Both the position numbers and the translations under genes were made by a program. The notes under the pieces are model-generated. The model was not told the DNA's origin, did no database searches, and worked only from the letters and a program-made list of their open reading frames with translations. Of a stretch of 64,000 nt of DNA, positions 18,899-31,129 are shown one piece after another. Source of the DNA: Cyclospora cayetanensis (Eukaryota; Apicomplexa; Conoidasida; Eucoccidiorida; Eimeriidae); the NCBI RefSeq assembly GCF_002999335.1, contig NW_020312061.1, positions 1-64,000 on the forward strand. The letters run 5' to 3'. Position 1 is the first letter of the stretch; every line of letters begins with the position of its first letter.

Positions 18899-21567
18899 CA
18901 GCACGAGTCACCGCAGCACGAGCAGTGGCAGAAGCAAGGGCAGATCTGGTATCCGCAGGAGGAGCACCTGTCGGTCCAGCACGTGAAACTGTCACACGGA
19001 GTTAATGAGGCCGCGTGTCTTCTTAGGGAGACGGGGGAGGCAGCAGCAGGAGAAGGTCGCCCCCCTGGTAGTGTTTTTGTCTATTCTGCTCATTTGCTCG
19101 AAAACTGCAGTTGAGGAGGCACACCTTTTGTGACGCTGGTGGTAGGACGCTTCTAGTACGCAGGAGATCTCGACTCCGCCAGTTTTACTGCTGCTGCGGA
19201 ATTTTAGGGATGCTAAGTTAGCAACAGAGCACATTCGCAGCCCTTCGTACTTGGGCTAAGCTGTGTATGTCAAGTTTTTTTGGTGAACTAAGAGGCAGGC
19301 AGGGGGGTGCTCGTCACCTCTTTCTTCAGAGGGCAGATCTATTGGTAGAAGGCTCACCGATACAGCTGTTTTTGCCTTTTGGGGGCCTAGTTTGTGCCCT
19401 CGCGGGGTGGGTGTCGAGTCTTATGCCGGCATTTTCTATGGCCCGTACAAAACCTTCCCAAATTCTTCTCTGCTTACGAAGACGAACTGTCCTTAGAAGC
19501 GACCTCCTGGGGTCGCTTCTAAGGCGTGTTAGGCACCCCTGTCTTGCGCATGATGGGGAATTTCATGCCGACTACTTGGAGTGGCTGAGCATAGTATAGC
19601 ATGACACAAATCCGTTGTACGAACTTTAGTGCTGTTGACACCTGCTTGTGCCCCTTGTGTCGGGAAGGCCAGGAAACCCAACAGTGGTAGCTGTCGACCC
19701 AGTGCTTGTAGCATAGCAAGGCATACCTAGTTACTCTTCATTACACGGGTAATATTGGATTGGGAGTTAGTGAGGAATTGACTAATTGGTTTGCCTCTTC
19801 AGATGTGTTGTTTATTGTGTAGACTACGCTCGATACAATAGGCCGGACTGTTTGTGCATGTTCACTAACTGCAATGTGCAACTAGCTGTGATTGATCGAG
19901 TGGGTAAAAGGTGCATCGATGTGCATGCCAGCTGTCCCATTCCCCTGATGTCAGAATTCTGGGGGGTGGGGCTAGGGGAAGGAGGTACCTTTTTTGCCGA
20001 ACGCCCTTTGATAGAGCATGCATTGCGTCTGGAGTGAAGGGCCTGCCTATATGGTCCTTTGATCAAGCGTTACAGTGCATGCAAGTACAAAGGCTAGCAA
20101 ATGCCGCAAACGTAATTTTCTCCCTTGAATTTGCATGTCTGAGGCTTTGCTGAAGCGTAGTAGGAGACGGAGTCATTGGTCACCGTCTAAGCAGAAAAGG
20201 AATACCTCTTGGAGGCCCACTGCGGCAACATTGCCCAGCTAATTTCACGTCGAACCGGGCCCAGTGATCCTCCCACTTTCTTTCCGCGGTAAAAGCTTCT
20301 CTAAGCACTGTCATTAGTCTCGGTACACTAGAGCAAACGATTCGTTTTCATGCACTGCTTGGAAAAGAACACACGTCCAGCTCTTATATCGGGCCCTCGT
20401 GCCCTGCAGACCAGTGCATATGGGTATATGCACGCTCTCCGCGGTGCAGCGCCGCAAACGATTGGACGACTAAGAAGCAGTGCAGCCTTATTGTCGGTGC
20501 CTATTACTGGCTATGCTCAACAATAACGAGCCGTATGTGAAGTAAAGATTGTCTCTGCAGTGTCCATAGAGGCTCACAGAGCTACAAAGGGGGCCACGTA
20601 CTCCTCAAGCTTTCTACACGGGGTCATGCATGATGCCCAGGCAAGATACTGGAACATACGTTGGCGGTTTCACCATGTTGGGACTCCGGAGGTGTAGCAT
20701 TGCGCTGTATTGAGGTTTCATAGCTATATCTTAAGGGAGCCTACTTTTCTCTCTGTTCATGTGCCATTTTAGCGCGGGCAATTTATACACTGCCTCTTTA
20801 AGTTTTCGCCCTGGAAGCGCCACGTTCTGTAGGTCCATTGGTTGGGAGGCCACAAAAGCGTTGTTGGACTCGGGCCATTTCATTGCAAAAATGAAGCAAT
20901 AGCAGGGTGCTAAAAGACTCAATCAAAATTCGCTTGATTTTTCCGTATCTTCAGCACTTCTGTGGCTAGTTTTCATCCTCGAGGAGCCAAATTGAGATGG
21001 AGAGGGTAGCAGCACCTGCATTGTTATCGGCGGAACATACGTCAGGCGTTGTCTATCCGGTTAGTTTAAAGAAAAAGATCAGAAGCATTTTACATATGCT
21101 GCAACGGATATAATATACACTAACACGCCACTGAAGCGCATAGTAAACACGTGCAGCCACCACACAGAACCACTTTCTGCTGCGGTGTGGTACACTCCAG
21201 TGGTGCGGCCCCACAGTAACACCACCAGCTCCTGGCGGCCCGGGTTTCTTCACTGCCACTTATTTGTTTGTCCTTTTTCTTTGCACATGTCATAAAGGTC
21301 TCTTATTATTTGTACTCTCTGAGAGTGTTAGTCAGACAATCAAAATATTGGAGTGTGCATCCACCCTTTACCACCTCTGAACCTGCAGGTGTTTGTTTGC
21401 ACGCATTTGTGTGCGTGCTCTTTAATTGACCAACATTGATGTTGACCAACAATAATTGCGTTGTCTGTCCTCTTTTTTGTTTGTCTTTTCGTTGTCCATA
21501 GCTCTCTTTTTATTCGGCCTTGTTTTCTACCAATTGTCACTTCCCTGGATATCAGGGGCCGCGTACG
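18899..21567. other. Intergenic stretch, no gene seen
   Basis: Lies between the helicase stop and the RRM-protein start, on the same strand as both. No open frame here shows conserved blocks or splice continuity. It holds a perfect hairpin at 19491-19524 and presumably the 3' UTR of the helicase and the promoter of the RRM gene, neither of which can be delimited from sequence alone. Confidence 0.6.
19491..19524. repeat. Perfect 14-bp hairpin downstream of the helicase gene
   Basis: Left arm CCTTAGAAGCGACC (19491-19504), 6-nt loop TCCTGG and right arm GGTCGCTTCTAAGG (19511-19524). It is about 600 bp past the helicase stop codon. Confidence 0.85.
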
Positions 21568-23791
21568 ATGTCTAATGCCTATGTTTCTTCGGTCCTACCA
21601 GGGGTTCACTCCGTGCCGGCTACTCCTCCTGAGGATGTGACTGCTCCAGGGGATGTGGCTCGCTCTAGCAGCACGTTGAGGCCCAAGGAAAAGCGGACGC
21701 TTTGGATAGGTGACCTCGACCGAGCGGAGGGCCCCGTTGACGACATTTATGTCAAATCTCACATGTTTTATGAATTTTCTGGCTGCATAACTGCTGTTCG
21801 TATCTGCAGAGACAGAGTTTCAAGACAGCCAAGCTTCGGATTCGTGGAGTTTGTATCCCAATCACAGGCGCAATATGTCTTAGAGCACATGAACGGAAGA
21901 CTCGTGCCTGGACGCATGCACAAATATCGGCTCAACTGGGCAAACTTCAATCTCACAGAGACTCCTGAGCCCCGCACGGTGTATTCCCGCCCTGCCCAAC
22001 TCAACAGGCTCGCACAAGAGAATCCTTTGGAGGGAGCATCTAATGATCCGGGTAGGTGCTTCCACGAAATCTGACTTCCCCACACGAACGAAATCTAAGG
22101 CCACATCTGTGCATGAATGTTATCACACGACATTTTCTGGCGCTTATAGAGTTAAAGTTTGGATGCTTTGTGCTTAGGCCGCCGGCTTGGTGCTGCTGCT
22201 TCCCGGGGGCAAGCATGCGCCCCTTCCGAGGGCAGTTCCGTTTGGGTTGGAAGCTTAGATCCTGCAACCTGCAGAGAGGAAGTGGAAGAGCTTTTCCATC
22301 AGCACTATAATAGCGTTAGCCTGGTTAAGCTCATCATGGACCCGAATACAGGCAGGACAAGCACTAAAATCATAATTGCTGCAGGCATCGCTGGTGCTGA
22401 TGCAGCTTTTAACCTCCTTGTTCCTGTTGCTCAAGCTGATGTGGTTGCTGCGATTTCATGTTGAACTCCGAAGTCATTTCTTCAACGTCGGCACTGAATC
22501 GTCTCTCTTCCCATGTGCTATTCTATTTGCATGTAACAAGACCATCTTTGTAAATGTTTCTGTACCCCCTGACCCTCCGCCACTTTGCCTTCGTTCTGCC
22601 CCCTGACCCGCGCCTACCTCTGCTTCCTGTGCATTCCTATCCTTTTCCTCAGGGAGCTGCAAGGGATTCGGATTCGTGCATTTCTCTGATCCTGAGGAGG
22701 CGGAACGCTCCCTCGAGGAGATGAACGGCGCGATCTGTCATGGCCGTCGCATTAAGGTAAATCGCTCGAACAGCAGCCGCGGTGGGGGTGGCCCTTACGG
22801 AGTGGGTGCTCCTCCGTTCCAGGCAGCCATGCAGAAGATTTATTCGGCAACCTCAGCAGAGGCTCAGCGTCTTGCGACTGAGTACTGCGGGGGCTTCGTT
22901 CCCACAAAGAGAAAGCGAGGAGTTCTCACGGGGGGCGACACTGCGCGGATCCTAGTGCGAGGTTTAGACCCCACGTGCACGGAAGAAGAGCTGACACGGC
23001 ACTTTAGCCCCTTCGGCGAGGTCCTTTTAGCCCGTGTCTCCCAAGGCGGTAAAGGGTATGTCACCTTCGCTGAGGGCCTCGCAGCGACGCATGCACTGCA
23101 GTGCATGGAGGGTGCCGCGGTAGGACCAGCCCACGTAGCCGTGGAAGCTGCAAGTACTTTACCGGGAGCCTCATTCACCGATGAAAACCTGGGTTGGGGA
23201 TCCTCCTACGCAGCGGCAGCGATGAGCGACTCCGCAGAGGGCGGCTACCAACACTCCTTGGAGCAGCAGCAACAGCAGCAGCGGCTGTTGCAGCAGCTGC
23301 TGCAGCAACAGCACGTGCTGCAAGCTGCCCAGTACATGTATTACTACCAGCAATACGCGGCGGCGTGCCCAGACGGAGTGGCTCGAGGGGCCTTAGGGAT
23401 GAACGGAGCGAAGTCGCGTGCGCGGCGAATCTCCGCCAGTGAAGAAGAGATTTGTGGGGGGCTCTTCAGAGATACAGACCCTTCACTAGTGCCCCCAGAG
23501 TTTCTGCCGCGCTGCATGTTTACCTTAGAGGCAACAGGATCCCTTGGGTCTTCTGAGAGGCACGCGTTCCTCTGGAGCCTGCCTTGCCAACAACAGGTAG
23601 GAGATGCCGAACCGGAGAAGTTTCAAGCAGCGGCGGTGCATGAGGAGTACGGTGCAGCGCGAGCTGCAATAGAGGGAGCTCTCAGGAAACGAATGAGGGT
23701 TAAAGTTGATAGGGGCATCCCTCTGGAGCCAGATGACCTCGAGCGCCTGTACAGCACAGACCTTCAGGAGTCTGCTATCATCTGCTGCTGA
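21568..23791 (+). CDS. RNA-binding protein with three RRMs (NAM8/RBP45/SECp43-like)
   Basis: Binds RNA through three RRM domains in the arrangement of yeast NAM8, plant RBP45/47 and animal SECp43, families that act in splicing, mRNA fate or selenocysteine tRNA handling. Exons 21568-22051, 22178-22351 and 22653-23791 join in phase to 598 aa. RRM1 has LWIGDL (RNP2) and PSFGFVEF (RNP1) in exon 1. RRM2 has VWVGSLDP in exon 2 and CKGFGFVHF in exon 3. RRM3 has ILVRGLDP and KGYVTF. The C-terminal third contains Gln runs (about 23260-23310) and Tyr-rich sequence. The intron splitting RRM2 needs a GC donor at 22352 for an uninterrupted DPNTG-CKGFGFV; a GT donor at 22394 would insert 14 residues. An upstream in-frame start near 21520 is possible, but ATG 21568 is preferred. 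Which of the three families it belongs to cannot be settled by eye. Confidence 0.88.
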
Positions 23792-24553
23792 GTACTGGCA
23801 GTTCTATCCGAGGAGGATCGCAGATGGGATTCAGCCATTGTTCTGCCCCCATCTCTGCCTACGCTTGCTTAGATGTGTGTCTTTATTAGGTATTGTCACC
23901 TTTGTCATTTAACATGCGTTTAGAGAGATGTATCTGCGTGCATATCGGGAAGTGCCAATATGCAGATGCATGCATGTGCACGTGTGTCCATATATATGTA
24001 TATAATATATATAATCCTGCATTTCTTATGCTTCTAGATAAGCATCCATTCGAGAAAATATGTTCAAAGAAGCCAAGTTGGTGCTCAGCAAAAGAAACCA
24101 AAGAGTCAGGTACTACCGAATGGACGAGGCATAGCCGCTGTAAATGCAGTGCACTATGCCCCGCAACCTATCGATTTAAACAATCACAGATTTTTGGAAA
24201 GGAGGGTATACAGAGAGGTGGATTCAACAGGGGAACCCTGTAGACGAAAAGGAGATGCCCACTAGATGAGGCAACGGGTGCTCAGGGGCCACTGGTGCAC
24301 AAGCAAGTGCAACGTTCAGATGCGCGCCACTTTTACGAAGCCGTTGGGTTCCTCTTAGTGATTGTACTCACACAGTAGGTAGCCAGTAGAAACGGCTGTT
24401 ACTGAGGATTTGCACAAATGCATGATGGATGAGGCCTACATCCTCTCCTTGAAAAAGAACTCCTGGCAGCAACCAATAGGGTTCCCTGACGTGCACTGGG
24501 CACCACAGCCTCAGGCCCATACTTCATATAGAAGGCCAGGACAATGCAAGCCA
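23792..24553. other. Convergent intergenic region
   Basis: Lies between the stop codons of the RRM protein (+) and the transporter (-), so it holds two 3' ends. I see no gene. A short AT-rich run (about 23990-24015) is the only notable feature. Confidence 0.6.
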
Positions 24554-27500
24554 TTAATGGCATCTAAGAGCCCCCCGTCTGTCCTTATCGGCAAGCACCA
24601 CCTCTCCTGAGCACGGGGTTGCCTCAGTCGAGGCCGACTGAGGACGATCCAGCACACCCGCCCCACCGTATGTACACTTCATTCGACTGGTTCTTCCGCT
24701 ATCTGCTTGTCTGTCCCATTGTAGCCCTACGTGCGTCTGCTTGCTGTTGCTCCTGTGCCATTTTCCTTTGCCCCCCTCTGCATCTCTGCCTTCGTCGAGG
24801 TCATGCATGAGGGGGAACGAACACTCACAGAGAAAGCCCTAAGGGGCATCTAGAGGAGAGACTTACCGGGCTATCCTCTTCGCCAGTTATCAGTTTCGCA
24901 CTCATCTCTGATAGCTTCTTGGGTGGCGCCGCCAGCGAATACATAATGACTCCAACCACGCACTAGAATCGCACGCGTACACACCCGTCTGGCTAGTCCG
25001 TACAATGTGATCCCAAAGCCAATTGGAAAATATGGACCTTTGAATCTAATCGCACGAGTGTGTAGATACTACAACCTCCGACATAAAGTGTGGCCTTCCG
25101 ATTTACCGTGACTGCGGAGGCCGCTGTCCAAGGGTTAAGGCACTGGTTGGGCTGGATCTCGCAGAAGAGGAAATGAGAAATGATGAACACCAGGGCAACC
25201 TTTAATCCCTGTAGCTCAGCAGACATTTCAGGCGCATCTGCCAGTTAATCTAACGAACGAACTACATTGCGTGAATGTGGTTAATGAAGCTGCCTGACAC
25301 AGATGTGCAAGAAGCCGCAGCTGCGGCTGCAGGAGCTGCTGCAATATAAGTTACTTCCCCACCTTTAGGATGCCAGTAGACACAGCACCAAAGCTAGACA
25401 TCAGATACCACAGGGTCCCCGAATGGACCCAGCCAGAGATGAATAGCCACAAGCTGCAACTGGCAACAGTCTGAGACACCCGTAACACTCGCAGCAGCAA
25501 AAGCAGCATGTATTTTGCCGATGCTGATCTGACACACTGCTCTTCCGTATTCACTCTCACCGGTTCACTGCGGCACTGAGGGTGCGTAAGCTAAGGCACC
25601 TATGCACACACCTAGCTAGAGTACAGCAGTTCACATACATAGGAAAGGCCAGCAAGTATGGCAAGGGAAGACCCACTGTGGCCCTACGGGCAGAGACACA
25701 TGGGTTATGGTGGGTAAAAGGGGGATGTTAAACTAATTGGGGTTAGGGGGTGCAGTCGGTAGCGTGTTCGGATATACGTGGACAGATCCTCCCTTGGAGC
25801 GAATCGGGACAAGGACAACTTCTTCAAACTGTGGCACAGTCCAGATAAGGGTCCACAACGTAATAATCACGCTGCTGCAAATGCTGCAACAACAGATACA
25901 TACAGAGATAGGTGCTGGTATGCAGATAGCCTTGCGTTCTTATCTGCTCATATCTTTACTATTTCGCGTTAACTTTATGCCATGCATATTTAATCCCGTG
26001 AGGATGGAATAGAGGAACTGCGTTCAAATATGAAGCACGCGGATCTAGGTGCTCATCCATACACGTGAAGACAAATGCTGCCGGTTTAAAGGAAGTGAGT
26101 CTACTTGATATAATGCGTGGGAGTACGCATACGCTAACAGATCGTCAACCCATGGGAGAAGCATCAATGTATATAGAGAAAGAGGCAAGGAGCTTGTGGA
26201 AAGGCTCTTTTTGCTTTCCTCCGTGCATTTGTGGCGTGCGCTGGCCGCTCATTATGCTACCGCAAAACCGTCACGTTACACAGATAGAGCTCAAGGAATC
26301 TGGATATTACACTGCATCATACAGTTCATGGCATCAGATCATATGCCTACGATTGTACCAAGGCTTCAAGGGTGTATTTGTGATGCCTATACGGTGTGCT
26401 CCAAGCTTTGCATTGTGCGGCATTTAAAGCCTTATACGGCTTGTTACCACTCAGCCGACTGCGTTTCGCAGCCTAGTGCCTTGTAGTGTAGATGTGCAGG
26501 CATACCCCATCATGCAGACAAGGTTAGGCCCCTCAACAGGCCTTGACCCCAGCATGAATTTCTCGTTGAGGACGAAGGTCAGGCCCATAAGGATCGATGC
26601 CACGAGAATCAATAGAACCCCAACGAACTCTTCGTCATTGAATGCCAAATTTAACTGGCAGGCCTTTAGAGACACCCCGAGGGATATTACAACTATCTGC
26701 AGAAGACGCATACGCACACCACCCGTAACACCCAAGTACCGGAGGCGAAGCAAATAGCGGCATGCCCAATAATAGGCAGTAGCCCAACCCCACCACGAAT
26801 GCCCTACTGAGTAAAAACAACATGCACATGAGGCAAAGATAGTCAAGCCTTCTTCATTCAGCTAGTAGATGTGCATCCAGATGTCCATATATACACATAT
26901 ATATATGGACATCTGGATGCACATCTACTAGCTGGCAGCCAACAGCGGCGAACGCTACGCTGTAAGAAGTGGAGATCTGGCCTCAGCTCGCTCATCGCAT
27001 CCCTACGCCCAATACCCGTTCCCCTGAATCTGACTGACCGCTAGCCACTGAGTAGGGCTAAGCTTTTTGTTGAGGATGGCAGTAGACCAAACAGCTGTCC
27101 ACACGAGAGAGGAACTGTCAACGACAATATACACCGCGGCCCCCGCGTAGATGAGCCCCGCTGCAGCAAGCGAAAGGAGCAAGCATAAGGTGACGGTTGG
27201 GATTCTGAGGAACTGCAGGTCCATGATCGCTAAAACGCAGATAAAGAAGAGGCGCGATGAATGACGAGCAACAGACTCTTCGAAGGAAATGTAGAAAAGG
27301 AAACAGTCGTAGGGGGGGCGGATAGGAAGAAGTGCCCCACAGGCCCAGAGACACGAGGCTACCCGTGACTGTCTAAAATAGGGACAACTAGAAGCATAAG
27401 CGTGGAAACGAGCAGAATGTTGGTTGCAAATGGAGAAGACTGGCTCCGTACCCTTCTTGAGGAGCTGATTTACGATATCCAGAAGCGAGACCACGAGACC

Positions 27501-28272
27501 CTTCCTCCAGTCGCACTCTCTGAGGAACCCCAAGCGGCAGCGTTTCGATAGATTTATTGTGCAGGGGAACGACCTAAAGGAAAGGGGGATGCAGTTTGAA
27601 GAGATTCAGAGCATCGTTGAAGGGCTGTGGGGCGGGGCGAGTTTGCTGGTGCTTGCCTGATAGATTGCTTGGTTGGAAGAAGGCCGACCATCATCATGGA
27701 GTAATAATGGGGGATGAGAATAGAAAATGTACTCGCCTGCGAAGCGGAGGTAGGAGAGGGCGGTAGAGGCAAGAGGCAAAGGGTGAGGTGAGGTGAGGCC
27801 TCGAGGGAGGGAGCGGAGAGAGATGACGGATGCGGAGGGAGAGAAATGTGGCGGTCAGACGCGTAGAAGAACCGCCTCAAAAAGCAACACGCATGTCGGG
27901 AGGGTGAGGGAGAGGCGAACGAAGGAATTGAGGCCAAGAGCAGAACAGGGCACACGTAGGGGAGACATGAAAGTGCTGAGAGGCGAGTGCGAGGGAGCAG
28001 CACTGAAAAACGCGCAGACACGTCGGGAGCTGGAAACTGAGATGCTGCAAAAGGTATCGAGGAGCACAGCGCTGCGCAAGGCATCTAGGAGCAAGATGCT
28101 GCACACAGGACAGCGGGAGGCAAGACAGAAAGTGTGTAGGACGAACGTTGGCGCCACCATTGAATTTCATAAGGTCCACGAGGAGCGGTTGTACGCAGTA
28201 GGCGGTAAGGAAGGCAACGACGAGGGCCAGTTGCAGCAGCAAGCGGCCCGAGAGGGCCCCGCTTTGTTTCAT
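24554..28272 (-). CDS. Drug/metabolite superfamily transporter, SLC35-like (9 exons)
   Basis: Polytopic membrane carrier of the DMT fold; SLC35 members typically exchange nucleotide sugars or other metabolites across secretory-pathway or plastid membranes, and the substrate here is unknown. Exons, all phase-consistent: 28147-28272, 27657-27736, 27452-27573, 27039-27160, 26506-26696, 25363-25528, 25107-25208, 24867-24962, 24554-24637; 362 aa, typical for the family. Recognisable blocks are WRKGLVVSLLDIVNQLL, AGLIYAGAAVYIVVDSSS, VWTAVW..LNKKLSPTQWLA, a hydrophobic block around VGVLLILVASILMG, GWVHSGTLWYLMSSFGAVS, GLKVALVFIISHFLFC and CVVGVIMYSLAAPPKK. The joins were found by requiring phase and membrane-segment continuity. 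The exon 2/3 join requires a GC donor (CAG|GCAAGC, exon end 27657). The intron between exons 4 and 5 contains a perfect 35-bp hairpin. Divergent from the IPK gene. Confidence 0.85.
26859..26934. repeat. Perfect 35-bp inverted repeat (hairpin) in a transporter intron
   Basis: Arms 26859-26893 and 26900-26934 are exact reverse complements over 35 bp, separated by a 6-nt loop (CACATA, 26894-26899). The loop-proximal part of the stem is TA-rich and the distal part is mixed sequence (GCTAGTAGATGTGCATCCAG near the base). It lies within the intron between transporter exons 4 and 5 (26697-27038). Confidence 0.95.
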
Positions 28273-29501
28273 GGCTTTGTCTAAAGTACACGAAAAGGGC
28301 TAGCGGTGAAAATAATGCGCGAGAGGCGTCCGGTGCTGCTGGCTGCAGCAATGCGTGTTTCGCACAAGGCAGGATGCAACGCAGACACCTGCCCGCGGGG
28401 GGCCTCCCTCCGGGGCCCCTGAGCCAGCAGGTGGAAAGGCTGGCTAGCCAGCCGACCACGAGCTAGCGCCTGTATAGCGGAAGGTTGTTGCAGCTAAGGG
28501 GAGGCTGCTGCGAGAAGAGAGGCTCTCCAGGGAGGGTGCGCGGGGGTGGGAGGGTGTCGCAGGATCAGTGCGGTCGATCGCACCGGGGGGAGTGCCTAGA
28601 GGACGAGACGAAAAACGGATGGGGTCAGGCTGTGGAAAGAAGCGAAAAGCCAAACTACACTAGGTGCTTGAGGTTCTCCTCGGAGAAATATACAAGGAAT
28701 CGAAACACCAGGGGGTGTGGGGCCTCGACGCGCGAGAGGACTGCACGACACTGTGCAGGGGGGGTGTCTTGGCCTTCACGGATTCTGAGCTCGCTGTGCT
28801 CTCGCGCGCCGAATCACTCTAGTGCAAGTGAATAAGAAGTACAAAGAAAAAAGAGAACCTTGAAGGCTCTCCCTATGTTGGGGCTGCAGCTCCGTCTCAG
28901 CAAGACCGATTGCAGCCACAGCGAACAGACATACACACACAGGCACGTATATTCTGGCTTTTGCTTGTCGCCATCTCTCTTCACTCCTTCATCGCTATTT
29001 TCGTGTACGCCAGAGGTTCCCTTTCGCAACACTGCACCCCCCCCTTCCCTCCCACGCACATAGGCGTCCCCCGTCGATACTCGAACCCGTGACCTCCTCC
29101 GGAACGAACTAAGCGCTGTACGTCCCCCCAACCCCCCAACAGATTTTTCTGCACCACTAAGCCCTTCGTTCCACTCCGTTCTTCGTTCATTTCCCCCCTC
29201 CGTATGATGCGCCGTCGTGCGCGACGAGGCCTGAGGCGAGGGGACCCTCCCATACCAGCGATCAATGTAGAGCGCAACTGACGCGGAAGCAACGAGCGTC
29301 AAGGCGTTGTACTTCCCCTCTTTCCCCGTCTGGAGCCTAGGAAGGCCTCTGCCGTCGTTGCTCCTACAATGGAGACGGCCGCAGCCCCCAGCTGTCTGGA
29401 CAGCTCGGCATTGCAACAACGGGCACCACCCTGCGGCTGCAGCGAAAGCACTCCCAACAGCAGGACCAGGTGATTCTGCGTAGTTCTGCATTGTTGCAAC
29501 A
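28273..29501. other. Divergent promoter region between transporter and IPK genes
   Basis: About 1.2 kb between two divergent start codons. It is GC-rich, with purine-rich runs on the plus strand. Several open frames exist but none shows a conserved block. A box-B-like GGTTCGA element occurs on the minus strand near 29085, but no tRNA fold supports it. Confidence 0.5.
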
Positions 29502-29507
29502 ATGCAG
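29486..29507. repeat. 22-bp perfect palindrome over the IPK start codon
   Basis: Half-sites CTGCATTGTTG and CAACAATGCAG are adjacent exact reverse complements. The ATG of the IPK gene (29502-29504) lies in the right half. Confidence 0.9.
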
Positions 29508-31129
29508 GGCTACGCAGGAGGCCATGAGGAGCGCCTGGCCTTCAGCGTGGATGGTCGGGTGCTCTTGAAGAAAACCTCTATGGAAGAAGCGCATTTTTAC
29601 TTGTGGCTGCGCCGTCTTGCTCAGATCGATCCTCCTGAAGCAGGGGATACTGGCGCCGCGGTAGAATCTGCAGTGATATCTCCAGAGGCGGCAGCACTCG
29701 CAGAACCAGCTGAAGTGTTGGGAGGGATCAGCACGAAAAGTGGGGAAGCACGAGGTTCCCCCGGGAATTTTGTCATCTGCCCGTTAGGTTGCCTGCAGGA
29801 CTGCCCCCTCCTGGCGTTGGACTGCGCTTGGCAGCCCGTCGGTGAGGGTCATGCCAACGATAGCGAGGGGGGGCCCTCGGGGGGAGAGACTGAGAACGCG
29901 AACGGAGACAGAAAAAGGCGGGGTTGTAGAGGCGCTGACTGCAGTGAAGGCAGCCGCTGCATTGCTCTGCAGCTGCTGCAATGGATGCCATTTGCATTCA
30001 GAGTGTATCGATCCGATAGGGGTCTCTCGAGCGAGTCCTTGAGCAGAAAGGAGGTGGCGGCTGTGGAGCTGGAAAACGTGTTGTTTGGGCTTGAAACCCC
30101 CCTTGTGATCGACATCAAAATCGGTACGCGGCATTCGGACGAAACAGCGAGCGAATAGTGGTCATATGGCGCTGCAGCTGCAAACAGGCGTTTAGGCGTA
30201 GGGGCAGAGGCCGAAGAGCTGACAGATTTTGAGGAGAGGGAAGGCAGAAGGAGTTGGCGCGGCTGTGCTTTGTTGTGGGGAATTTGAACAACAGCCACGC
30301 GCGGGGTGGGGGAGACGGGGGGCGGACAAAATGGAGGGTCTGTGAGCACGAAAGGAATGCTTGTTTTTGCTTGACAAGAAAGACATCTACAGGTCTTCGC
30401 ATTTGTAGATGTTTGTATGGCCGTCCTCACCCCGGCCATAAAAGTTGTTTTCCGGCACTTCGGAGGAAGTCGTGCTTGCTGCGCCCTCGTATTTTGCACT
30501 TTTGTGTGTTTGCATCGTCGGTGTATGTTGGGCGTGTTGGTGGTGCAGGGACTCGACTGCACGGCGATCTCGCCACCCCTCTAAAAAGACAGCGTGCAGC
30601 GCTTCAAGCAAAAGCCCGTGGAGCGACGTCCCTCGGTATTTCCTTCTCCGGCTTGTGGGGAATAGAGGATGGCCAGGAGATGAGGTGGAGGGGGGGCTCT
30701 CGGCAGCAGAGAGGGGCCTTCATACCCACAAACCTGGACGCCTATGTTGAGCTCTTTAGGGCGTTTCTCGTCTCTGGAGGTGCACAGCCAGCTCGGGTAG
30801 CGAGCCTGCTCCTGAGCCTCTTGAGATCGCTCAAGCAGCTGTGGTCCAAACAGCGAATTGTCAACCTCTACGGAAGCAGTCTCCTGTTCGTTTCTGGGGC
30901 CCAGTCACACGCTCCAGGAACGACTGCAGACCGTACAGTCAAGCTGAAGCTAATAGATTTCGCGCACGCAACGCTGTTTCCACAGGAATCTGACACGGGA
31001 TACCTTAGAGGCATCGAGTCCCTTATACTGGCAGTAGAGGCCGCGGCTGCCTCGTGTCGAGAAGGACCCGGCGCCAGTGGATGCAGGGAGCTTCTGGACC
31101 TCTGGGCAGCACGAGGGAGCTCAAATTAA
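29502..31129 (+). CDS. Inositol polyphosphate kinase (IPK/IPMK family)
   Basis: Phosphorylates inositol phosphates with ATP, contributing to the inositol polyphosphate pool. Two exons, 29502-30123 and 30549-31129, join in phase (G|GG) to 400 aa. Family marks are the N-terminal GGH near the start, the catalytic PxxxDxKxG signature as PLVIDIKIG at the end of exon 1 continuing TRLHG in exon 2, GSSLLFVSG (the SSLL motif), IDFAH (metal-binding Asp) and DTGYLRGIESL near the C terminus. A poorly conserved insertion of about 100 residues sits between the N-terminal strand region and the PxxxDxKxG motif. A multikinase (IPMK) and an IP6K cannot be told apart here. A 22-bp palindrome overlaps the start codon, and the gene is divergent from the transporter on the left. 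Confidence 0.92.

Noticed and set aside
27554..28459. Long Ser/Pro/Leu-rich minus-strand frames
   Set aside because: They overlap transporter exons 1 and 2 in other frames and reflect pyrimidine-rich intron sequence.
29060..29130. tRNA-like box B (GGGTTCGAGT) with AGGTCA upstream, minus strand
   Set aside because: The two ends are not complementary, the T-arm and anticodon stems do not pair, and there is no D-arm; no cloverleaf can be drawn.
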